From Spirosoma terrae (GTDB taxonomy: Bacteria; Bacteroidota; Bacteroidia; Cytophagales; Spirosomataceae): DNA of 64,000 bases. Location: NCBI RefSeq assembly GCF_010435915.1, contig NZ_JAAFZH010000018.1, positions 62,001-126,000 of the forward strand, given 5' to 3'. Below the pieces are notes generated by a model. That model was not told the DNA's origin, did not search any database, and saw nothing but the letters and a program-made list of their open reading frames with translations. Below, piece by piece: positions 45,186-53,691 of this stretch. The first letter of the stretch is position 1. Every line of letters begins with the position of its first letter. Made by a program: the position numbers and the translations under genes.

Positions 45186-45206
45186 GATAGAATGAGTGAA
45201 TGATAG
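45186..45206. repeat. 21-base repeat shared with 1830-1850
   Basis: GATAGAATGAGTGAATGATA plus one further G, in the 86-base gap between the two permease genes, identical to the minus strand of 1830-1850. Both copies lie between co-directional genes. Confidence 0.6.
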
Positions 45207-45263
45207 AATGACTACAGCTGCTTTTTATTCATTTATTCGACTATCCAATCAACCAACATTGAC

Positions 45264-46418
45264 ATGATACGTCATCTATTTAAATTAATCTGGAATAAAA
45301 AAGGAAGCCACGCGCTATTGATCGTGGAAATCTGGGCTTCATTTATGGTTCTTTTTGGCCTGGCCACGCTCATCGTGATCAACGTGGGTAACTATCGTCA
45401 GCCGTTGGGCTTTTCCTACGATAATGTCTGGGCTATTAGTCTAAAAAGCAATCAGGACACCGTTGAGGTTGCCCAAAAACTGCAACGAGCTATGCAACGC
45501 CTGCAATCGTACCCAGAGGTGGAATCTGTTTCACGAATGAGTAGTAACTTTCCGTTTTCTGCCAGCCAGATGAGCAATGGCTATGAATATGGGAAGCAGA
45601 AAGTATCGGCTGATTCATATGTAGCGGACGAAAACTTTGCCAAAACGCTCGATATGACTGTAACGCTTGGCCGTTGGTATCGAAGTGCCGACAGCATAGG
45701 AAAATATACGCCCATCGTTATCAATCAGAAAACGCGTGAAGCGCTGTTTACCAACGAAAATCCGCTGGGCAAGATTATCGATAAGCGATTAAAAGTGGTT
45801 GGTGTCGTCGATAATTTTAAGGCTAAAGGCGAATTCATGACAAATAAACCCGCCATTTTTGAATTACTCAAAGCTGACCAGCCCTGGCACGATACCATGC
45901 TGATCAAAGTAAAACCAGGAACGGACGCCGTTTTTGAGGCCAAAGTGGTGAAAGACATTGCCATTATGATGAATGGCTGGAGCGTAGAAGTTGACTACCT
46001 GACCGATTCACGTAAGAATCAGCATAATCTGGTGCTAGTGCCTGTCATTATTGCCTTGATTATCTGTACGTTCCTGCTGATCAACGTAGCACTGGGCCTC
46101 TTCGGCGTACTGAACCTGAGTATTGCCAAACGCCGGGGGGAAATTGGCCTTCGCCGTGCTATTGGCGCTACGGGCAACGGAATTTCGAGCCAGTTTGTTG
46201 GTGAGATCTGGGTATTGGCGACCTTCTCCCTACTGATAGGTTTGCTCTTTGCCATGCAATTTCCGTTACTGAATGTCTTTGATGTGGAATCAGGTATCTA
46301 CGTAACAGCCATACTTATTGCCGTACTGGTTATTTATGCCATCGTTACGTTATGCGCTTTATTTCCAAGTCGGCAAGCCGCAACCATTCAGCCTGCTGTA
46401 GCTTTGCACGAAGAGTAG
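45264..46418 (+). CDS. ABC transporter permease, FtsX domain (second)
   Basis: 384 residues. TM1 about 18-40, periplasmic domain with YVADENFAKTLDMTVTLGRWY and NPLGKIIDKRLKVVGVVDNFKAKGEF, then FtsX helices with LGVLNLSIAKRRGEIGLRRAIGATGNGISSQFVGEI and the tail FPSRQAATIQPAVALHEE. Different enough from the first permease to be a heterodimer partner. Same operon; the gap before it holds a small repeat. Confidence 0.9.
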   Translation: MIRHLFKLIWNKKGSHALLIVEIWASFMVLFGLATLIVINVGNYRQPLGFSYDNVWAISLKSNQDTVEVAQKLQRAMQRLQSYPEVESVSRMSSNFPFSASQMSNGYEYGKQKVSADSYVADENFAKTLDMTVTLGRWYRSADSIGKYTPIVINQKTREALFTNENPLGKIIDKRLKVVGVVDNFKAKGEFMTNKPAIFELLKADQPWHDTMLIKVKPGTDAVFEAKVVKDIAIMMNGWSVEVDYLTDSRKNQHNLVLVPVIIALIICTFLLINVALGLFGVLNLSIAKRRGEIGLRRAIGATGNGISSQFVGEIWVLATFSLLIGLLFAMQFPLLNVFDVESGIYVTAILIAVLVIYAIVTLCALFPSRQAATIQPAVALHEE

Positions 46419-46506
46419 AGACGCAATACCTTACGTCTCCAATGCGTCAGCATTAGCGTACAAACCACCCGATTCAATTAAGAGACGCAAAGTATTGCGT
46501 CTCTAC
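46415..46506. repeat. Inverted repeat around GAGACGCAA
   Basis: GTAGAGACGCAATACCTT (46415-46432, including the permease stop codon) is inverted at 46489-46506 with one mismatch; an extra AGAGACGCAA copy lies inside the right arm. This is a member of the GTAGAGACGCAAT-type palindromes dispersed in many bacterial genomes. Confidence 0.6.
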
Positions 46507-46514
46507 AGAAAAAT

Positions 46515-47900
46515 ATGCTCCTCATCATTGACGACGATATTGCGATTCAGACATCACTTTCCTTACTTTTTCGGAAAGAAGGATTTACGGTACGTATTGC
46601 CGATGGGCCGTTCGATACGTTTGAGATTCTGAAGGAAGAAACGCCGGAAATTATTCTGCTCGACATGAATTTCTCGGTCGATACGTCGGGGGATGATGGG
46701 CTGAGGTTGTTACGTCGAATACGGGAAAAACTGCCCAACGTACCGGTCATTCTGATTACGGGCTGGGGCAGCATCGACCTGGCCGTTGAAGGCATGAAAG
46801 CCGGAGCCAGCGATTTTATTACCAAACCCTGGCAGAACGACTACCTGGTTCAGTCGGTACGCACTACGCTCAATCTGGCCCAGCCGGACGTAGTATCGCC
46901 CAATCGCCAGAAACTGGATCAGCAATTTCGGTTTGACAACATCGTTGGCGAAGATCAATCGTTGCTAAACGTATTGACCACCATTGGACGGGTAGCGGCT
47001 ACCGATGCGCCAGTACTGATCACGGGTGAGAGCGGCACCGGGAAAGAATTAATAGCCGAAGCCATTCACCAAAATAGTCGGCGTAAGAATCAGCCCTTTG
47101 TGAAGGTCAACCTGGGTGGCATTTCCTCTACGCTGTTCGAGAGCGAGTTATTCGGTCATGTGCGGGGAGCCTTCACGGATGCCCGTACGGACCGGGTTGG
47201 GCGGTTCGAGCTGGCCAACAAAGGCAGTATTTTCCTGGACGAAATCGGTGATCTCGACCCGTCCAGCCAGGTCAAGCTTCTCCGGGTGTTGCAGGATCGT
47301 ACGTTTGAACCGCTGGGCAGTAGCAAGAGTCGGACGGTTGATGTTCGTGTCATTTGCGCCACCAACCGAAATCTCGAAGAAATGGTCGCCAAAGGGCAAT
47401 TTCGGGAAGATTTATTTTATCGGATCAACCTCATAACGGTTCGACTTCCTGCCTTACGGGAACGCGCCGACGATATTCCCCGACTAGCCAATTTTTTTAT
47501 TAACAACCTGAAAACACTATACCGAAGGCCCAATCTTCATATCAGCAAAGAAGCGGTCAACTGGCTCAAAAATCTCTCGCTGCCGGGTAATATTCGTCAA
47601 CTCAAGAACATAGTGGAACGTACTGTTTTATTGTCTGCCAACGACGAGCTTCAACCCGACGACTTCCGGCAGAATCTGGCCCAGCCCAATAGTATGACCA
47701 TCGCTTCTGCAAACTCGCTGCCCGCCGTTGGCACCATGACACTCGAAGAAATGGAGTATCAGATGATTCAGCAGGCCATGGCTTTTCATAATAACCGGGT
47801 GGCCAAAGTGGCCCGTGCGCTGGGGATTACCCGCTTTACACTCTACCGCCGATTGGAGAAATTTGGCATTCCCTATAACACGGACAATTCTGAACTGTGA
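46515..47900 (+). CDS. Sigma-54-dependent response regulator (NtrC family)
   Basis: 461 residues. Receiver domain with Asp6-8, phosphoacceptor Asp50 and Lys in FITKPWQ; AAA+ sigma-54 activation domain with Walker A GESGTGKE from residue 171, the sigma-54 loop GAFTDA at 218-223 (consensus GAFTGA), Walker B GSIFLDEIGDL and the second region of homology RVICATNRNLEEM; C-terminal Fis-type helix-turn-helix VAKVARALGITRFTLYRRLEKFGI. It should bind upstream sites and start transcription from -24/-12 promoters when phosphorylated by the kinase encoded 16 bases downstream. Its likely target is the efflux operon in which it sits. Confidence 0.93.
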   Translation: MLLIIDDDIAIQTSLSLLFRKEGFTVRIADGPFDTFEILKEETPEIILLDMNFSVDTSGDDGLRLLRRIREKLPNVPVILITGWGSIDLAVEGMKAGASDFITKPWQNDYLVQSVRTTLNLAQPDVVSPNRQKLDQQFRFDNIVGEDQSLLNVLTTIGRVAATDAPVLITGESGTGKELIAEAIHQNSRRKNQPFVKVNLGGISSTLFESELFGHVRGAFTDARTDRVGRFELANKGSIFLDEIGDLDPSSQVKLLRVLQDRTFEPLGSSKSRTVDVRVICATNRNLEEMVAKGQFREDLFYRINLITVRLPALRERADDIPRLANFFINNLKTLYRRPNLHISKEAVNWLKNLSLPGNIRQLKNIVERTVLLSANDELQPDDFRQNLAQPNSMTIASANSLPAVGTMTLEEMEYQMIQQAMAFHNNRVAKVARALGITRFTLYRRLEKFGIPYNTDNSEL

Positions 47901-47916
47901 TTAAGTTGAGCGTCTA

Positions 47917-49191
47917 ATGCTGCTACGAACCAAATACCTGATTTACATTATCGTTGTACACCTCGCTCTGATCGTACTGACCTGGTTGGTATTGCAGGAG
48001 AACAAAATCGGGTTTATTGTTTCGGAGTTGTTTATTCTGGGATCGGCGCTGGTCGCTTATCGCCTATACGTTGCGTTTCGCCAGCCATCCGAGTTTATTA
48101 CGGCTGGCGTTGAAGCCATTCGCGACAAAGATTTTACGGTTAAATTCGTACCAACCGGCAATGAAGAAATCGACGGGCTGATTACGGTCTATAATTTAAT
48201 GATTGATCAGCTTCGGCAGGAACGTACCAAACAGGCCGAACAGCGGTTTTTTCTCGATAAACTGGTTGAAGCCGCTCCGATTGCCATTCTGATTTTTGAT
48301 TACGACGACCGTATTGCGTCCATTAATCCGAGGGCTAGTCAGCTTCTATCCGTCCATGCCGATCATGTAGTTGGCAGACCTCTTTCCGAACTCGGTTATT
48401 CGCTGCTGACGCAAATGGCCGACATTGCCGATGGTCAGTCGCGCATCATGAAACCCAACGGGCTTGAAACGTATAAAGTCATTCGGTCTACTTTTATTGA
48501 TCGCGGTTTTCGGCGGTCGTTTTTGATTATTGAAGAACTGACGCCCGAGATTCTGGCAACCGAAAAGAAAGCCTACAGTAAAGTCATTCGGATGATGGCC
48601 CACGAGGTCAATAACTCCATTGGAGCCGTTAATTCAATTTTGACCATCACCGAATCCGAAATTCCCGAATCCGATCTTAAACAAGCCGTTCGGGTGGCCA
48701 TTGACCGAAATGATCGTCTGAATCGCTTCATGCGACGCTTCGCCGACGTAGTGCGCCTTCCGCAGCCCAACCTGGTCTCGACCAACATGACGACGCTCGT
48801 TCAGGATGTTATTCGCCTGATGCAGCCGCAGGCCGAAGCGGTAAACGTAACGCTGACAGTAGTGCCGTCCACTACGTCTATCACAAAAACAATCGACGTA
48901 GCGCAGATCGAACAAGTATTGGTCAACGTCATCAAAAATGCGATTGAAGCCTGCCGCCCCGGCCACTCAGTGGAGGTCGTGCTCACTACGTATCAGTTAT
49001 TGATACGGAACAATGGCGAACCCATTCCCGAAGAAATTGCCTTGAGCCTGTTCAATCCATTTTTCAGCACCCGGCCAAGCGGACAGGGTATTGGTTTAAC
49101 GCTCACCCGCGAAATCCTGCTTAATCATAACTTCACGTTTTCGCTGCAAACCGAAGCTAATGGCTGGACTGTTTTTGCCATCAACTGGTAA
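47917..49191 (+). CDS. Sensor histidine kinase (NtrY/NtrB-like)
   Basis: 424 residues. Two membrane helices (about 9-28 and 33-51) with almost no periplasmic loop, so it probably senses a signal in or at the membrane. A HAMP-like linker (EFITAGVEAIRDKDFTVKF), a PAS domain (about 115-215, PIAILIFDYDDRIASINPRASQLL), the phosphoacceptor His229 in MMAHEVNNSIGAVNSIL and an ATPase domain with NVIKNAIEAC and GQGIGLTLTREILLNH. The H-box has VNNS where most NtrB-like kinases have IKNPL. It forms a two-component pair with the preceding regulator. Confidence 0.92.
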   Translation: MLLRTKYLIYIIVVHLALIVLTWLVLQENKIGFIVSELFILGSALVAYRLYVAFRQPSEFITAGVEAIRDKDFTVKFVPTGNEEIDGLITVYNLMIDQLRQERTKQAEQRFFLDKLVEAAPIAILIFDYDDRIASINPRASQLLSVHADHVVGRPLSELGYSLLTQMADIADGQSRIMKPNGLETYKVIRSTFIDRGFRRSFLIIEELTPEILATEKKAYSKVIRMMAHEVNNSIGAVNSILTITESEIPESDLKQAVRVAIDRNDRLNRFMRRFADVVRLPQPNLVSTNMTTLVQDVIRLMQPQAEAVNVTLTVVPSTTSITKTIDVAQIEQVLVNVIKNAIEACRPGHSVEVVLTTYQLLIRNNGEPIPEEIALSLFNPFFSTRPSGQGIGLTLTREILLNHNFTFSLQTEANGWTVFAINW

Positions 49192-49198
49192 CGCTACG

Positions 49199-50749
49199 TT
49201 AGTTCTTTTTGTCGGTTTCAGTTTTACTATCTGCGGCATTGGCTTTCGCAAATTCAGCAACGGCTTTTTCGTCGATTCCACCAACGATTTCCAGAGACGG
49301 CATTGCCTTTTTGAGATTATCAATCCCCTGCGCGGTTGCTTTCGTCTGCCACAGATAAACCTTTTTCAGGCTTTTAATTCCTGCTAATTCTGCCAGACCA
49401 GCGTCAGTCACTGCGGTTCCATACAGATTCAGGTATTCCAGATTCGTCAACCCTTTAAGTTGCTTCAGCCCGGCATCGGTCACGCCTGTTCGTTCGAGAT
49501 GGAGTTTTTGCAGGTTTTTCAGTTTAGCAACAGCGGCTAATGAAGCATCGGAAATCTCCGTATCGCCCAGCTTCAACCACACCAGCTGTTGGCTCAATTT
49601 TGGCAACAAGGCTGCCTGGGCGTCATTGAACGTCCGCGCATTGACAGCGCTCACTTCCAGCTGATTCTGCTCCTTTGATAGCGGCAAAACCAGCAAGCCC
49701 GTTTTTTTCAATTCGTCGACCACCTTCGGATCGACTGCGGGTAATTTCATGGTCAAAACGGCTGATTCAGGAGCTGGTGATCCGGTATTACGGCCAGTAG
49801 TAGCTACGGCAGACCCATTCGTACCCGCCGACTCTCCACCCAGCGCGGCCAATACGGGTCTAATGGCATCATTAGTCGTTAAATCAGCTACTTTTTTATC
49901 AAATGAAGCACCCTGGTCAATCCACCAGGTCAACAAAGCAACCTGCCCTTCCGTCAGCTGTGTTTTTCCTTTGGGAGGCATGTGATGATCATCTTCTTCC
50001 GGCAACAGACAAACTTTCACCAACTGGCTCGCCGTACCCTTTCCCGCAACAAAGACAGGGCCATCTTCAGACCCTTTTCTGATCATATCGGGAGAATCCA
50101 GCCGCAGTCCCGCCTTCGACTTGTCCGCATTATGGCACTGTACACAACGCGTTTGTAGAATTGGATTGACGATTTGCTGATAGACCAGTGCCTGATTCAC
50201 ATCAGTGATGGGTTCTGCTTTAAACTCGTTTTGTTTGGCTGGAAGCCCGGCCATGGTACGGACTGATTCGGGAGCGTACTGAGTCAGAAAATCGGAGCCA
50301 TGCGTTAAGTTTCCGCCCTGATGCCCAGCGGCCAATAGCATTACCAGCGCAACTGCCAGAGCGGGCAAATAAATCAGCTGAGCAAATGGGATCAATCGAC
50401 CCAGATTCTCTGACTTCACGGCCCAGGCAAGCCAGGCAAACACCGCCACAGCAATACCCTGCCACTGATGAGAACTAAGCGCTTCAGCATCATAACCTCC
50501 CTCCTGCGACAGCATGTAGCCAAATACACAAGCCATTGTAGCACTCACCGCCGACCAGAACAAAATCAACGTAATGGTGTGTGGACTGACCGTATTCCGG
50601 CGGGTTAGCCGATCTAGTTCAAGCAAGCCGGCAATCAGCAGGAAACCAATCGGTAGATGAACGATCAGCGGATGAAAGCGCCCAAAAAACAACACCCAGT
50701 CGGCAGGCGCTGCCGGAGTAGCCTGTAAAAAAATGGATACGTTCGTCAT
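49199..50749 (-). CDS. Membrane cytochrome c protein: DUF2231-like helices, PSCyt1 domain, leucine-rich repeats
   Basis: 516 residues. Four to five membrane helices at the start (FGRFHPLIVHLPIGFLLIAGLLELDR is the DUF2231-like signature, residues ~23-48), then a PSCyt1 heme c domain with CVQCH at 202-206, KSKAGLRLD and the DDHHMPPKGKTQLTEGQVALLTWWIDQGA end, then a set of leucine-rich repeats (LRR) (about 400-480: LKNLQKLHLERTGVTDAGLKQLKG; LTNLEYLNLYGTAVTDAGL). The LRR face suggests protein or glycan binding. It is downstream of the NHL protein by 12 bases. Confidence 0.85.
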   Translation of the reverse strand: MTNVSIFLQATPAAPADWVLFFGRFHPLIVHLPIGFLLIAGLLELDRLTRRNTVSPHTITLILFWSAVSATMACVFGYMLSQEGGYDAEALSSHQWQGIAVAVFAWLAWAVKSENLGRLIPFAQLIYLPALAVALVMLLAAGHQGGNLTHGSDFLTQYAPESVRTMAGLPAKQNEFKAEPITDVNQALVYQQIVNPILQTRCVQCHNADKSKAGLRLDSPDMIRKGSEDGPVFVAGKGTASQLVKVCLLPEEDDHHMPPKGKTQLTEGQVALLTWWIDQGASFDKKVADLTTNDAIRPVLAALGGESAGTNGSAVATTGRNTGSPAPESAVLTMKLPAVDPKVVDELKKTGLLVLPLSKEQNQLEVSAVNARTFNDAQAALLPKLSQQLVWLKLGDTEISDASLAAVAKLKNLQKLHLERTGVTDAGLKQLKGLTNLEYLNLYGTAVTDAGLAELAGIKSLKKVYLWQTKATAQGIDNLKKAMPSLEIVGGIDEKAVAEFAKANAADSKTETDKKN

Positions 50750-50761
50750 TGAAGTACGGAG

Positions 50762-51826
50762 CTACGCAACACGTTCTAACTTAATTGGATAGGTTTTCCT
50801 GGAGGCCCACTGCGCCACGTAGATATTATCATCTTCGTCGACCAGCACATCGTGCGGATGCAAAAACGTTGATGTACTGCGATCCTTTCGCTGCTCGGTC
50901 AATTTATTACCCTGATAGATTGGCTCGGTCCCGCCGGGCGTTGAGATAACCCGGTCGTTTTTGTCGAGGATAGTGATATATCCTGAATCGGGATAACTGT
51001 CGGACGTACTTCTGAAAACAGCGCCGTAAATATTCTCCCGATGAATAACTGGGCGACAAATGTAGGAGCCGGGCAGCGCAATTGTCGATACGTATTTCCC
51101 ATCGAGCGTAAACCGTTTCAGAGCGTTATGCCGACGATCAGTAATCAGCAGCGTTGAATTAGACGCATTACGTCGATCGACCACAATACCATGACAGCAA
51201 TCGAACGTAGCGTCAGTATCGCCCTTACCGCCCCAGTAGCGGATCAACTTACCGTTTTTATCGTATTGCGTTACGTAGTTCAGGCCGTAGCCATCCACTA
51301 CGTAAATGTCGCCATTAGCTGGGTTAACGGCGGTTTCAGTGGGTTTAAACTGAGAGGGATACGCATAGGCCCCTGTTTCTCTGGGATAGTCCAGCTTCAT
51401 CAGCTCGCGCCCTTTCAGATCAGTTTTAACCACCTGATGCCGATCTGTATCGGTTATTAACAGGTATTGGTCGTTACCTTCTCCACCGAGCGTCAGGCCA
51501 TGTCCTCCTGGATACTCATGCCCCCAGGACTCCAGAAGCTTACCTGACTTATCGTAGATAAGGATATTGTTTTTGGTTTCGTTGGTCAGCAGAATAATCC
51601 GTCCTTTAGCGTCCTGCACCATTTCGTGGCAGTCATTGACGGGATTTTTACCCGCATCTAATACGCCCCAGCCCGGAACAATCCGATACCGAAAGCCATT
51701 ATGACCTAAAATGACCGCATCGGCCTTTTTTGAGCTGGTTTTAGCCGAAAGAATGGTAGGTGCTGCCATAGCGGCAGCCGTTATTGACGTATCCCGAATA
51801 AATTGTCGACGAGAAAAAAAAGACAT
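50762..51826 (-). CDS. NHL-repeat beta-propeller protein with Tat signal
   Basis: About 354 residues from MSFFSRRQFIRDTSITAAAM, with RR in a Tat-like motif. The body is a six-blade propeller: repeated segments of the type GHGLTLGGEGNDQYLLITDTDRHQVVKTDLKG, AVNPANGDIYVVDGYGLNYVTQYDKNGKLIRYWG and FLHPHDVLVDEDDNIYVAQW. Such proteins act as periplasmic oxidation-associated or binding scaffolds beside cytochromes; the neighbour is a cytochrome-LRR protein. In-frame ATG at 51847 adds seven unlikely residues. Exact role unknown. Confidence 0.8.
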   Translation of the reverse strand: MSFFSRRQFIRDTSITAAAMAAPTILSAKTSSKKADAVILGHNGFRYRIVPGWGVLDAGKNPVNDCHEMVQDAKGRIILLTNETKNNILIYDKSGKLLESWGHEYPGGHGLTLGGEGNDQYLLITDTDRHQVVKTDLKGRELMKLDYPRETGAYAYPSQFKPTETAVNPANGDIYVVDGYGLNYVTQYDKNGKLIRYWGGKGDTDATFDCCHGIVVDRRNASNSTLLITDRRHNALKRFTLDGKYVSTIALPGSYICRPVIHRENIYGAVFRSTSDSYPDSGYITILDKNDRVISTPGGTEPIYQGNKLTEQRKDRSTSTFLHPHDVLVDEDDNIYVAQWASRKTYPIKLERVA

Positions 51827-51944
51827 AGCCCCTGGCGAATTTCTCAAAAAAGGAAACTCACCAAAAACTTTACTGCAATTGTTAATTTCCTGTCATCCGG
51901 CCGTTAGGACGAATCGTTTCCTGATCATCAATTCCTATTACTAA

Positions 51945-51990
51945 CAATTAACCCCCAATCCTTGCCTAGAGGAAAGTTGGGGGTTAATTG
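51945..51990. terminator. Hairpin, 14-bp perfect stem
   Basis: CAATTAACCCCCAA (51945-51958) with TTGGGGGTTAATTG (51977-51990) around an 18-base loop. It lies between two minus-strand genes and would end the transcript of the 52007-52441 gene, with AATTGT after the stem on that strand. Confidence 0.6.
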
Positions 51991-52006
51991 TATCAATCGT
52001 TCTAAA

Positions 52007-52441
52007 TTAGTTCTGGTCGTCCTTATCGCTATTGTTGCTATCTCGGCCCCTACGACCCCGCATGGATTCAAATTTGGTGTATTGATCCGGTGTCAGAATG
52101 CTCTTCATTTTACTTTTGAAGTCATCGGCATTCGCTTTCAATGCCTGGGCCTTCGTCTTATTATCATCGGAGCCTTTCTGAATAGCGTCTACTTTCTCGG
52201 CACGCGCCAGTAGAACATCGTATACTTTTTTAGACGTAGCCTGATCCAGTTCAAGTTGCCTGGTCATTCGATCCGTCATTTTCTGAGCCCGTGTAGCCGG
52301 ATCTGCTGCCTGATACTGTTGCATACCCCGACCTTTTCCCATCCGGGCAGCTGGTGCATCCGGCGTTGTTGTTTGCTGAGCAAGCAGAGGTAGTGCAAAC
52401 ATCGTTAACACCAGGCCACTTAATGCGATTTTCTTAAGCAT
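52007..52441 (-). CDS. Spy/DUF4890-like periplasmic protein
   Basis: 144 residues with a signal peptide (cleavage near ALPLLAQQ). Helical and highly charged, with TRAQKMTDRMTRQLELDQATSKKVYDVLLARAEK and LTPDQYTKFESMRGRRGRD. The LTPDQ motif places it in the LTxxQ/Spy-like group (metal or stress-related periplasmic proteins), close to Bacteroidota DUF4890. Flanked by a strong hairpin downstream. Confidence 0.7.
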   Translation of the reverse strand: MLKKIALSGLVLTMFALPLLAQQTTTPDAPAARMGKGRGMQQYQAADPATRAQKMTDRMTRQLELDQATSKKVYDVLLARAEKVDAIQKGSDDNKTKAQALKANADDFKSKMKSILTPDQYTKFESMRGRRGRDSNNSDKDDQN

Positions 52442-52547
52442 GGTTCGTTACAGTTATTTTGTACCTAAGACGACCAGACCAGTCAATCGTTTAACCTGTT
52501 TAGCGGATTTAATTACATCTTAACAACGCCCAGAGGCCAAAGTCTAC

Positions 52548-53039
52548 TCAGCTCAAACACGAACGGGTAATCAAAGCGGCTATTTTGTCCAAACCTTTCA
52601 CATCAATGTCGCAGAAGTCGTTAAGCTGATCACTATCAACATCCAGCACCATGCTGACCTCGCCATCAGCGCTAAACACAGGCACAACAACTTCAGACTT
52701 TGAGGCAGAACTACAGGCAATATGACCTGGAAAAAGCTCCACATCAGGCACAAGAATCGTTTCTTTACGGGTATAGGCCGCCCCACATACGCCCTTGTTA
52801 AATGCAATGCGCGTGCAGGCAATAGGTCCCTGAAAAGGCCCAAGAACCAACTGATTATCTTTCTTTAGATAAAAACCAACCCAGAAAAAGCCAAAGGCCT
52901 GCTTTAGCGCTGCTGCTACGTTAGCCAGATTAGCGATCAAATCTGTCTCACCCTCAATCAGTGCAGCAATTTGTGGTATCAGGCTATCATAAATGGCCTG
53001 CCGATCTGCGGTTTGGGGAATTACTAAGGTTTCTGCCAC
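52548..53039 (-). CDS. msrC: Free methionine-(R)-sulfoxide reductase, GAF domain
   Basis: 163-residue single GAF domain enzyme that reduces free methionine-R-sulfoxide in the cytoplasm. The three redox cysteines of the family are present with the right spacing: Cys75 (GPIACTRIAF), Cys85 (NKGVCGAAYT) and Cys109 (PGHIACSSASKSE), 10 and 24 residues apart. FFWVGFYLKK is another hallmark. It follows mreD on the same strand at 90 bases, in the place where a cell-wall gene (mrdA) is common in other Bacteroidota. Functional link to rod shape is not evident. Confidence 0.93.
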   Translation of the reverse strand: MAETLVIPQTADRQAIYDSLIPQIAALIEGETDLIANLANVAAALKQAFGFFWVGFYLKKDNQLVLGPFQGPIACTRIAFNKGVCGAAYTRKETILVPDVELFPGHIACSSASKSEVVVPVFSADGEVSMVLDVDSDQLNDFCDIDVKGLDKIAALITRSCLS

Positions 53040-53045
53040 GGCGTA

Positions 53046-53129
53046 AGATGTATGAAGTGCGATGTATGCTATACGAAATTCTCTCCAGAGATATCATCGT
53101 TCATATACCATACATACATCCTACATCAT
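53046..53129. repeat. Imperfect inverted repeat after mreD
   Basis: GATGTATG-rich left half (53046-53075) mirrors a CATACATC-rich right half (53100-53127) across about 25 bases. Read on the minus strand it forms a long imperfect hairpin just past the mreD stop. Confidence 0.35.
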
Positions 53130-53636
53130 TTAGTTTCTGGTAAAGAATTGAATCAGCACAATGCTCACCGTTGTAAACAGCGTACTGGCTGCTACGCGAA
53201 TCAACGTTGGAATGAGTAAGCTGACGCTACTGGCTTCGATAAAGAAAAGAGCAGAATGATGAAGCAAAGCCATAATGAAGACGTAGCGAAAAAACACGCC
53301 TACACCCAGTTCCTTCAATGTGAATTCGATACGGGATTCCATACCCGGCACGTCAATCTGGGTTCGTACCACTAACGGTCTGAAATATGCCATGAGCACC
53401 GTCGATGCGGCATGCATGCCTAACGTATTGTAGAACGTATCAACGATAATACCGGTCACAAAGGCGATAAGCAATAACCAGGTCAGGCTGGTTTCATTGG
53501 GCAACAACAGAATACAGGCAATGTAGATAAAACAGAACGCGTAATCGAAGAGCACCAAATTCCGCACAAGCAGGATTTGCAATACGAGGTAAAGCAAAAA
53601 CAAAAATGCAGTTGACAGAATTTCGCGTAAAGTCAC
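53130..53636 (-). CDS. mreD: Rod shape-determining protein MreD
   Basis: 168-residue inner-membrane protein with five or six hydrophobic helices and few charged residues, the form and length of MreD. Weak motifs only (LLPNETSLTWLLLIAFVTGIIVDTFYNTLGMHAASTVLMAYFRP), but its position right after mreC and mreB makes the call safe. It helps couple the MreB filament to the elongasome. Starts 55 bases after mreC. Confidence 0.9.
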   Translation of the reverse strand: MTLREILSTAFLFLLYLVLQILLVRNLVLFDYAFCFIYIACILLLPNETSLTWLLLIAFVTGIIVDTFYNTLGMHAASTVLMAYFRPLVVRTQIDVPGMESRIEFTLKELGVGVFFRYVFIMALLHHSALFFIEASSVSLLIPTLIRVAASTLFTTVSIVLIQFFTRN

Positions 53637-53691
53637 AATGAAATAGGTTGCAGTTATCGGCTTTAGCGGTCAAAGCACTAAAGGCCGAAAC

